Made by a program: the position numbers and the translations under genes. From Neptunomonas qingdaonensis (GTDB lineage: Bacteria; Pseudomonadota; Gammaproteobacteria; Pseudomonadales; Balneatricaceae): a stretch of DNA of 64,000 bases. Each line of letters begins with the position of its first letter. Positions within the stretch are counted from its first letter, which is position 1. Shown piece by piece: positions 17,119 to 24,515 of this stretch. Under the pieces are notes generated by a model that worked only from the letters and a program-made list of their open reading frames with translations, did no database searches and was not told the DNA's origin. The stretch covers positions 558,001 to 622,000 of the forward strand of contig NZ_FOOU01000001.1 in assembly GCF_900113275.1 (NCBI RefSeq), given 5' to 3'.

Positions 17119-17856
17119 TTATTGAGTCACTTCTTTTAAAAACTCAGAAAAACGTTGCCATGATTTTTTATCGGCATCTTCACGATATCGATCTGATCCG
17201 AAAACGGTAAACGCATGTGGAGCACCGCTGTAGGTGATCATCTCGTGGTTAATACCACTGCTTTCTAATTCATTCGTCAGGGCGGCAAATTGATCCATAG
17301 TGATCGCCGTGTCGGCACTGCCATGCATGATCAGCAGCTTGCCTTTAGTCTTGCTGTAATCTTGCCCTTCGGGTGTGGAGAGCCCACCATGAAAGGTAGC
17401 AAAGCCTTTTACATCGGCTCCTGAACGTGCCATCTCAAGAGCGGCGGCACCACCAAAACAATAACCCATCACCACCGTGTTAGCTGTGTTAGCACCTTGT
17501 TCTTTTGCGACATCGAGTGCGCCACTCATCAGGCTGTTCATCTTGGTTCGGTCTTTATAAAGCTCACCGGTATGCTGGCGTTTGTCTTCCATTTTGGTTG
17601 GGCGAACACCTGCGCCGAACAGATCAGCGGCAAACACGCTATAACCCATTTCGGCCAGCATGTCGGCACGTTTAACTTCATAATCGGTTAAACCATCCCA
17701 GTCGTGTATAAGTAATACCAGTGGCGCATCTGCCGAAGGGCTAACGTAATAGCCCTGGTAGGATTGATCGTTAATGGTATAGGTAACCTCTTTTCCCGCA
17801 GCAAATGCAGCGCTCGATAAGCAAAAACTAAGTATGGTGAATAGAAATATTTTCAT
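17119..17856 (-). CDS. Secreted dienelactone hydrolase family protein
   Basis: 245 residues of the alpha/beta-hydrolase fold. A signal peptide (cleavage after about AFAAG) suggests a periplasmic location, unlike classical cytoplasmic dienelactone hydrolases. The nucleophile elbow GYCFGGAA near residue 131 carries Cys, the acid is in HGSADTAIT and the His in SGAPHAF, giving the family's Cys-Asp-His triad. The ATG follows an excellent AAGGAGATG ribosome-binding site. The physiological substrate is unknown; many relatives are broad carboxylesterases. Confidence 0.9.
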   Translation of the reverse strand: MKIFLFTILSFCLSSAAFAAGKEVTYTINDQSYQGYYVSPSADAPLVLLIHDWDGLTDYEVKRADMLAEMGYSVFAADLFGAGVRPTKMEDKRQHTGELYKDRTKMNSLMSGALDVAKEQGANTANTVVMGYCFGGAAALEMARSGADVKGFATFHGGLSTPEGQDYSKTKGKLLIMHGSADTAITMDQFAALTNELESSGINHEMITYSGAPHAFTVFGSDRYREDADKKSWQRFSEFLKEVTQ

Positions 17857-18104
17857 GATACATCTCCTTGAATTGATCAGAAAAGACTCGATACTTCAGA
17901 GCTTATTGGGATACTCGTTGAACTAATACTACAGTGTTTACGATCGAAGTTTGATTATAGATCTATGTTCAATACGTAAAAAGCGCGGTAATCTAAAACA
18001 AAAATATACTTGCAGACCTTTGCACACGCCAGAAATTTTTATCACCGGCAGTAGACAAATAGAGCAATCGTGCAAATGTCTCGCGTGACTGTTCGAGGTT
18101 AATC

Positions 18105-19289
18105 ATGTCCATTAAGCGACTGCGTTTTATTGTTATGACGATTGTTACTGCAAGCACTTTAGGGGCTTTCAGTAGCCTTGTGTCAGCTATCAATTTGATT
18201 GCGCAGCCTGTCAGGTTGGCTGGAAATACTTATACAGTCAACGTACCTTCAGGTTATGTGTTCGAAGTGCTGACCACGGAAGTTGATCTGCCGCGAATGC
18301 TGACTTTTCATCCTGACGGCAGTTTATTTGCCGGATCGCGTTCCGGACGTGTTTATCGACTCCCTGCACCTTACCAACATCCACAGGAGCTGCAGCAACG
18401 ATTTATATATCCGCATAGTGTGGCGTTTCGAGATGATCGTATCTTTGTTGCCAGTACAGAAGGGCTGTATAGCGGCCACTATTCGCCATCAGAACCACTG
18501 CTTATTCAGGACTTACAAAAAGTAGCGACATTACCGGTGGGTGGGCATAGTAGCCGCACGGTTAAAGTCGGCCCGGATAAGCGTGTCTATGTGAGCTTGG
18601 GTATTAGTGGCAATTGCAGTGATGAATATCTTGGGCAAGGCTACTCTGCTAATAATCGTCGCGGTGGTGTGATGCTGATGGATGAGCCTATTGCATCGGG
18701 TTGGCAAGTTTATTCGAGTGGTTTGCGCAATCCGGTAGGTTTTGATTGGTCGCCGCATGATGGGGATATCTACGCCAGTAATAATGGCCCGGATCACTCG
18801 GGATATGAGCAGCCAGCGGAGCAGTTTGCGCATCTGCAACCCGGTTCATTTCATGGTATGCCGTGGTATCAATATGATGGCGAACAGGTAATGCGCGATG
18901 ACTGCCAATCGGGGACGCCTCCTCGTTCTGTTGATGAGGTGCAAAAGCCAGTAGCCACTTTTGCGGCACGTAGCGCGCCGATGGCAGTTGCTTTTGTTCC
19001 TGTAAACAGTTCATTGGCTGAATTATCAGGTAATGCGCTGGTGGCACTGCATGGTTCCTGGGCAACCCAGCGTTGGGGTGGCAGGGCTAGCCGTCGCCAT
19101 CCAAAAGTTGTCATGGTGCAATTTGATCAGGGAAAAGCGGTCGGTGTGGAAGATCTGTTAACAGGGTTTCAGCTGGACAATGGCGACCGTTGGGCGAGGC
19201 CTGTCGGTATTGCTATCGGGCCGGATAACGCTATTTACATTAGCAGTGATGGAGAGCCTTCCGCTATCTTCCGCTTACGACGACAGTAA
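18105..19289 (+). CDS. Secreted PQQ-type glucose/sorbosone dehydrogenase-like beta-propeller
   Basis: 394 residues with an N-terminal signal peptide (ending near LVSA) and a six-bladed beta-propeller related to L-sorbosone/soluble aldose dehydrogenases. Recognisable segments are FHPDGSLFAGSRSGRVYRL, the VGGHSSRTVKVGPD blade, GLRNPVGFDWSP and DIYASNNGPDHSG. PQQ as cofactor and a periplasmic sugar or aldehyde substrate are inferred from the family; no PQQ biosynthesis gene is in the window. The ATG is preceded by GAGGTTAATC. Transcribed divergently from the dienelactone hydrolase gene. Confidence 0.85.
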   Translation: MSIKRLRFIVMTIVTASTLGAFSSLVSAINLIAQPVRLAGNTYTVNVPSGYVFEVLTTEVDLPRMLTFHPDGSLFAGSRSGRVYRLPAPYQHPQELQQRFIYPHSVAFRDDRIFVASTEGLYSGHYSPSEPLLIQDLQKVATLPVGGHSSRTVKVGPDKRVYVSLGISGNCSDEYLGQGYSANNRRGGVMLMDEPIASGWQVYSSGLRNPVGFDWSPHDGDIYASNNGPDHSGYEQPAEQFAHLQPGSFHGMPWYQYDGEQVMRDDCQSGTPPRSVDEVQKPVATFAARSAPMAVAFVPVNSSLAELSGNALVALHGSWATQRWGGRASRRHPKVVMVQFDQGKAVGVEDLLTGFQLDNGDRWARPVGIAIGPDNAIYISSDGEPSAIFRLRRQ

Positions 19290-19417
19290 GCAGGAGAGTG
19301 GTTTTCTGTTTATCTAAGCTCTTACTTAGCGCCTTGCCAGGTTCTTAGCCAGGCTCCTTACCTAGGTTCATAGTTAGGCGCTCGCTTTGCACTTACCGCC
19401 AGTTGCACTGTGCGACA

Positions 19418-19465
19418 ATTAAATCTCATCGCTATTAAATATTATTGCCATTAAATCTCACCGCT
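19418..19465. repeat. Short direct repeat duplicating the 3' end of the permease gene
   Basis: ATTAAATCTCATCGCT (19418-19433) recurs as ATTAAATCTCACCGCT (19450-19465) 32 bp away. The second copy contains the stop and last codons of the potC-like gene; the first lies just downstream of that stop. Confidence 0.7.
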
Positions 19466-20299
19466 GCGAATACGTTCTCCGCGTGCACGCAGGTATTCAA
19501 TCGTCAGAAGTAAGAGCCCTGAGATAACCACCAATAAGACTGCAACGGCCAGAATGGTCGGGTTTATCTGCTCACGTAGCCCGGAAAACATCTGGCGTGG
19601 AATAGTGCGCTGTTCTGGGCCCGCCAAAAACAGAATGACCACCACTTCATCAAATGAGGTCACAAAAGCAAACAGCGCACCGGATATAACGCCGGGTCGA
19701 ATCAACGGCATGATGACATTGAAAAAAGTATAAACAGGTGGAGCACCTAACCCCAGCGAAGCGCGCATCAACGAATAATCGAATCCGGATAAGGATGCAT
19801 TAACCGTAATGATGACAAACGGTGTGCCTAACGCCGCGTGAGCAATAATAACTCCCAGATAACTGCCCGATAATCCCAGTTGCGTATAGAAGAAGTACAT
19901 CCCTGCCGCCGTAATGATCAACGGTACTATCATCGGAGAGAGCAGCATCGCCATGATGGCGCGTTGAAATGGCATCACCGGATTGGATAAGCCGATGGCT
20001 GCAAAGGTACCTAGCACGGTGGCGATGAGTGTGGCACATGCGCCAATGAAGAAGCTGTTTTTGATCGCTAACATCCACTTATCATCATTGAATATTTCAG
20101 CGTACCATTTCAGCGAATAAGCATCCGGGTCGAATGTCAGCATGCCTTCTGTGAAGGTGAAATAAGGTTCGGCGTTGAATGACAATGGGATAATCACCAA
20201 AATAGGTATCATCAGAAACGCCAGCACAGCCCACGCCGTGAGGCGTAATCCATGCATGCCTATTTTTTGCCAGATAGAGAAATATTTTGGGAATTTCAT
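19451..20299 (-). CDS. Polyamine-type ABC transporter permease, PotC-like
   Basis: 282 residues with about six membrane helices and the EAA coupling loop RASLGLGAPPVYTFFNVIMP near residues 180-199. It belongs to the PotC/PotI branch of spermidine/putrescine importers and is the last gene of the minus-strand operon ATPase, binding protein, permease 1, permease 2. Only 4 bp separate it from the PotB-like gene. Its exact substrate (putrescine, spermidine or another cationic amine) cannot be read from the sequence. Confidence 0.92.
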   Translation of the reverse strand: MKFPKYFSIWQKIGMHGLRLTAWAVLAFLMIPILVIIPLSFNAEPYFTFTEGMLTFDPDAYSLKWYAEIFNDDKWMLAIKNSFFIGACATLIATVLGTFAAIGLSNPVMPFQRAIMAMLLSPMIVPLIITAAGMYFFYTQLGLSGSYLGVIIAHAALGTPFVIITVNASLSGFDYSLMRASLGLGAPPVYTFFNVIMPLIRPGVISGALFAFVTSFDEVVVILFLAGPEQRTIPRQMFSGLREQINPTILAVAVLLVVISGLLLLTIEYLRARGERIRSGEI

Positions 20300-20303
20300 G
20301 GCA

Positions 20304-21581
20304 TTACCCCAGTTTAATATTGCTGACCCCGACCAAACGGTCGTAGACCCAGTAAAGGATAAGAATTAAAGCGAGCAACAACGACCCGAGTGCGGCGGCT
20401 AATTCCCAGTTGTTAGACGACTGCATATGGAAAGCAATAATGTTACTGATCATCTGGCCATCGGTACCACCTACCAAGGCGGGAGTAATGTAATAGCCGA
20501 TAGAAATAATAAACACCAACAAGGCGCCTGCGCTAAGCCCGGGTACTGTCATGGGTAAGTAAATACGAATAAACGCCGGAATAGGTTTAGCACCCAGAGA
20601 CATGGCTGCACGTAAATAGCTCGGATCAATACCCTTCATGACGCTATACAAAGGCAGGATCATGAAGGGCAGTAAAATATGCGTCATGGCGATGACCGTC
20701 GCGGACTGAGTGTAAAGCATCTCGATGGGGTCGGTTATCACATGAATGGCTTTGAGGAACGTATTAACAACGCCGTTGGTTTGCAAGAGTGCGATCCATG
20801 ATGTGGTGCGCACCAACAGAGAGGTCCAGAAAGGCAGCAGGACAAATACCATTAGCGTGTTGGCTGTTTTCGGCGACGCAGTAGCCAGATAATAAGACAG
20901 AGGGAAGCCAATGACCGCTGTTAAAAAGGTGATCATCAGGGCTATCTTCAGGCTTTTAAGGTAAAGCTGAATGTATACCTGAGTATCTCGTGCAACTATC
21001 TCGCCTGCCGCATTACGGTCTAAATCTAAGGCGGTGAGATAAGAGCTGCTGGTAAAGACCGCCCCGGAGGCTTTCATCGCCCTCCAGATCTCAACCTCTT
21101 TCCATTGAGGTTTACTGGCGAGTAGGCGTGTCGCTCCTTCGTTACGAAGAAGTTCTGTATCCAGTTTTTTAAACTTGCGTGCTGTTGATTTAATCACGCT
21201 AGAGGTGCCAGGCATCGCGCGATTGATCTCTTCGCCGAGTTTCCCTGATTTGCGTGTCATCGCGAGTTGCTTTAATTCTACGGAAAAACGGTTAAGTACC
21301 GCGTCATCCGGGCGGATATCAGTTGTCTCGTCCCAGCCGGATAGTGCGTCTAATGTGTCAGGTATTAATTGAGCAACCGTGGGGTGATAGACACTGCGAT
21401 ACAGCATAGTGCCTATCGGCGCTATAAAGGCAATCAATACAAATAGCAGTAAAGGTGTCACAAAGGCAAACGCAATCACCTTGCGGCGACGCTGCATTTT
21501 GCGGCTTTGTGCCATCTCCTCAGCGGTCAGCACTGATCGAACTTCCATATTGTTGTTCATGCTCAGATCAGATTGAGACAT
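20304..21581 (-). CDS. Polyamine-type ABC transporter permease, PotB-like, with enlarged periplasmic loop
   Basis: 425 residues, about 140 longer than E. coli PotB. The first helix (about 34-56) is followed by a charged stretch of about 150 residues (SVYHPTVAQLIPDTLDALSG to QVYIQLYLKSLK) before the remaining five helices; this loop should face the periplasm. The EAA loop AAMSLGAKPIPAFIRIYLPM is normal. Such extended permeases occur in marine gammaproteobacterial Pot-like operons; the loop may contact the binding protein (inference). Confidence 0.92.
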   Translation of the reverse strand: MSQSDLSMNNNMEVRSVLTAEEMAQSRKMQRRRKVIAFAFVTPLLLFVLIAFIAPIGTMLYRSVYHPTVAQLIPDTLDALSGWDETTDIRPDDAVLNRFSVELKQLAMTRKSGKLGEEINRAMPGTSSVIKSTARKFKKLDTELLRNEGATRLLASKPQWKEVEIWRAMKASGAVFTSSSYLTALDLDRNAAGEIVARDTQVYIQLYLKSLKIALMITFLTAVIGFPLSYYLATASPKTANTLMVFVLLPFWTSLLVRTTSWIALLQTNGVVNTFLKAIHVITDPIEMLYTQSATVIAMTHILLPFMILPLYSVMKGIDPSYLRAAMSLGAKPIPAFIRIYLPMTVPGLSAGALLVFIISIGYYITPALVGGTDGQMISNIIAFHMQSSNNWELAAALGSLLLALILILYWVYDRLVGVSNIKLG

Positions 21582-21697
21582 AGGGTGGCCCTCTACATAG
21601 CAAACAAAAGCAAAGGTGTGAATCGAGTCTCTTCAGCTGATAAGCAGGTGTCTATCAGCCGAAGAGTCTATGGATTCAATAGCGTTTTAAAACCGTC

Positions 21698-22753
21698 TTA
21701 TTTCAGCAGCCATTCGTTGAATTTTTCACCTAACGATTCGCCGTAGTCAGCCCAGAATTCACCAGATGCCTGTAAGCCTTCTTCAAGATGCGCAGACGGT
21801 AATTTAGGGATAATGGCGGGGTCTACATAAGCGTAAGACGACTGACGGGTAGGGCCGTAGGCAACTTCCTGCATACCACTCTCAGGTTTAGAGCTGGTGG
21901 CAAAGCGGATAAAGTCCTCTGCTAATGCTTTGTGTTTAGTGCCTTTTACAATAGCCCACACATCAAGATCATAGATGTGTCCATCCCAAACCATTTCAAA
22001 CGGTTTTTTGTCACTCTGAATCGCATCGAAAATACGGCCATTAGCTGACTGCACCATCACCGCGCCACCGTCGTTCAGAAGCTGTGGAGCCTGAGACCAG
22101 CTATCAAACCAGACCAGATCATCTTTTATACTATCCAGTTTGGCAAATGCCTGCTGTTGTCCTTCAGCGGTAGCCAGTCGATCGTAAACCTGATCTTTTG
22201 GCACACCATCGGCGATCAGCGCCCATTCCATATTTACCTGAGGGCGTTTACGCAGCGCGCGCTTACCCGGGAATTGCTCAGTATTGAAAAAATCATTGAT
22301 CGTTGAAGGCTGGCCGCCTTTAATCGTGTCACTACTGTAAGCATATAAAACAGTCCAAACGATGTTGCCTACGCCGCACTCGTTTGAAAGCGCCTGAGGA
22401 GAGAAATCTTCACTGGCGGCAACACCATCATCACCCGGCGGTAATGTGTCATGCGGGAATACTTCCAGCAAACCTTCAGAGCAGGCTCTTTCCAGGTCGA
22501 TCACTTCGATATCAACAACATCCCAGAGAATGTTGCCACTCTCTACCTGTGCTTTGATTTCGGCGATACCACCGGAATAGTTTTCAAAGAGTATTTTATG
22601 CCCGGTTTTCTCCATATAAGGGTCGAGCATATGTTTCTGTTGTGCTGCTCCATAGGCGCCACCAAAGGACACAGCAGTGAACTGGTCGGCCATCGCAGGG
22701 ACTGCTGCTGTGCACAGCGCGAGTGCCGCGCCGAATCGCTTGAGTGCTTTCAT
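21698..22753 (-). CDS. Polyamine-type ABC transporter periplasmic binding protein, PotD/PotF-like
   Basis: 351 residues with a signal peptide cleaved after AVPAMA. The mature part has the family 1 extracellular binding protein fold: SFGGAYGAAQQKHMLDPY, WDVVDIEVIDLERACSEGLLE, and a C-terminal SGEFWADYGESLGEKFNEWL. The cluster 'NIVWTVLYAYSSDTIKGG' corresponds to the hinge region of PotD. It lies between the ATPase and permease genes. The ligand is likely a polyamine, by family; key acidic ligands were not aligned. Confidence 0.92.
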   Translation of the reverse strand: MKALKRFGAALALCTAAVPAMADQFTAVSFGGAYGAAQQKHMLDPYMEKTGHKILFENYSGGIAEIKAQVESGNILWDVVDIEVIDLERACSEGLLEVFPHDTLPPGDDGVAASEDFSPQALSNECGVGNIVWTVLYAYSSDTIKGGQPSTINDFFNTEQFPGKRALRKRPQVNMEWALIADGVPKDQVYDRLATAEGQQQAFAKLDSIKDDLVWFDSWSQAPQLLNDGGAVMVQSANGRIFDAIQSDKKPFEMVWDGHIYDLDVWAIVKGTKHKALAEDFIRFATSSKPESGMQEVAYGPTRQSSYAYVDPAIIPKLPSAHLEEGLQASGEFWADYGESLGEKFNEWLLK

Positions 22754-22813
22754 TTTTCGTTTTCCTCTTACGTTTTCTTGCAGTTTATTGCTTTGAGTTC
22801 TTTAGAGTGCGCG

Positions 22814-23935
22814 TTATTCCGAACGATCTAATGCTAACCCTCCCGTAGTCGACCATGTGAGTTGTGTCATGGCACCGCGCTCTAAAACGGGAGCATGTTG
22901 ATCGTTCAGTGTTTTAACCATCAGCTCGGTACCCGAACTGAGTTTAAAGAAGTAGCGAATGGAATCTCCAACATAAAGGCGTGTCATGAAGCTGGCTTGT
23001 ATGCTGTTTTCCATTGAGTGCTTGCTGGCAATAAATAGATTCTCAGGCCGAATCGTAAGCGTGCACGGAGCGCCTTCTGCCGGGCAGTTCTTATTGCCGG
23101 TTGTGGCGAGTGTTCCATCGATGAGCTCCACTTGCGCTAAGCCATTTTCAATGCGTTTGACGGTGCCGGGTATACGGTTATTTTCACCAATAAAGTTAGC
23201 AACAAATGAATTGGCAGGCTGCTCGTAAAGCACCTCAGGTGCGGCACACTGCTCAACTATTCCGTCGTTAAACACGGCGACCCGATCCGACATGGTGAGT
23301 GCTTCAGTCTGGTCGTGAGTCACATAGATGGCCGTAAACCCAAGATCTTCATGCAGACGTTTGATTTCAAACTGCATCTGCTCACGCAGGTTTTTGTCGA
23401 GCGCGCCCAGAGGCTCATCCATTAAGACAATGCTGGGTTCAAAAATAAGAGAGCGCGCCAGTGCTACCCTTTGCTTCTGCCCACCGGATAGCTGACCCGG
23501 ATAGCGTTTGGCAAAATCATTAAGCTCAACCAACGCCAGAGATTCTTTCACTCTGCGTTCTACTTCAGAAGCGGAAATTTTACGAACCTTCAAAGGGTAG
23601 GCAAGATTTTCGGCAATCGTCATATGAGGAAAAAGCGCGTAATGCTGAAATACCATGCCGATATTACGATGATAGGGCGCAATATCGGTAACCGGTTCAC
23701 CGTTTACCAAAATACTGCCGCTGGTAACATCCTCGAAACCTGCCAGCATCATTAAACAGGTGGTTTTGCCAGAACCCGAAGGCCCTAACAAGGTAACAAA
23801 CTCTCCCTTTTTGATATCCAGATTAAAATCTTTTACAACAAGGATTCTCTGATCATAGCTCTTTTTTACATTTACAAAGCGCACGTATTGGTCGTTCGTG
23901 CCATGGGAGCTGTCAGCTATGGAAGTATCAGTCAT
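22814..23935 (-). CDS. Polyamine-type ABC transporter ATPase, PotA-like
   Basis: About 373 residues from the ATG at 23935, which has a GGAGACGAC ribosome-binding site; an upstream in-frame ATG at 23962 lacks one. Walker A GPSGSGKT, Q-loop VFQHYALFPH, signature LSGGQKQR and Walker B IVLMDEPLGALD are all intact, and the last 120 residues form an OB-like TOBE_2 domain (TIRPENLFIAS). It energises the two permeases encoded downstream and is the first gene of the operon. Confidence 0.93.
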   Translation of the reverse strand: MTDTSIADSSHGTNDQYVRFVNVKKSYDQRILVVKDFNLDIKKGEFVTLLGPSGSGKTTCLMMLAGFEDVTSGSILVNGEPVTDIAPYHRNIGMVFQHYALFPHMTIAENLAYPLKVRKISASEVERRVKESLALVELNDFAKRYPGQLSGGQKQRVALARSLIFEPSIVLMDEPLGALDKNLREQMQFEIKRLHEDLGFTAIYVTHDQTEALTMSDRVAVFNDGIVEQCAAPEVLYEQPANSFVANFIGENNRIPGTVKRIENGLAQVELIDGTLATTGNKNCPAEGAPCTLTIRPENLFIASKHSMENSIQASFMTRLYVGDSIRYFFKLSSGTELMVKTLNDQHAPVLERGAMTQLTWSTTGGLALDRSE

Positions 23936-23962
23936 CTGGGTGTCGTCTCCATTATTGATCAT

Positions 23963-24515
23963 TATGCTACTAGGGAGATTACCTAAAACTTACTTAAGAG
24001 CATTTTCCTTGATAAATCATGTTGGACTGATTCTGTAAGGAGTTCAAGTGTTGCTTTTGATAAGAAAAAAGCAGTATTTTCTTTTGCTGTTGTGTAAAAA
24101 ATAGAGCTGTCCAACGGCACTGTCGAAACATATGAAGTTAGATATTACTTTTACTTTCAAATGGTTAAATAATATTTTCTAACACGTTATTAATGTTTTA
24201 TCAGTTGCTTGAATATAGGTCAATTTTTTTATGCGATCTGGATCCAGTTTTTTTTTGAGACTGGCTCCAGATGTTTTTGAGGAGTGCTCAGCTGTTTTTG
24301 ACGAGAGCTCAGCTGTTTTTGACGAGTAATTCAGCAGTGAAACAATGAAGAAACCGCGTAACAGACATAAAAAAGTGCCCGGGATGTCTGCTTGTATGCG
24401 TGTTTGTCTCACCTGGTTATCTCTTACGCATAACCATCCACCGATTCAATTCTTCTATTCTAAAGATTGAGATTGTCGCCGTGCCTTTAAGGGGCTGTTG
24501 TAGTCGGGCATTGAA
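23963..24515. other. Intergenic region, 0.55 kb, with degenerate 21-bp repeats
   Basis: No convincing gene. It should hold the promoter of the PotA operon at its left side. At 24240-24325 lie four copies, increasingly degenerate leftwards, of a unit like AGCTCAGCTGTTTTTGACGAG. A minus-strand frame through them (SSKTAE repeats) looks fortuitous. Confidence 0.5.
24240..24325. repeat. Degenerate 21-bp tandem repeat
   Basis: Two nearly exact units (AGCTCAGCTGTTTTTGACGAG and its left neighbour) plus two weaker copies containing CCAGATGTTTTTGAGGAG and CCAGTTTTTTTTTGAGAC. Confidence 0.7.

Noticed and set aside
24179-24412. 77-codon minus-strand frame with SSKTAE repeats
   Set aside because: Created by the 21-bp DNA repeat; no ribosome-binding site and no match to any family I know.
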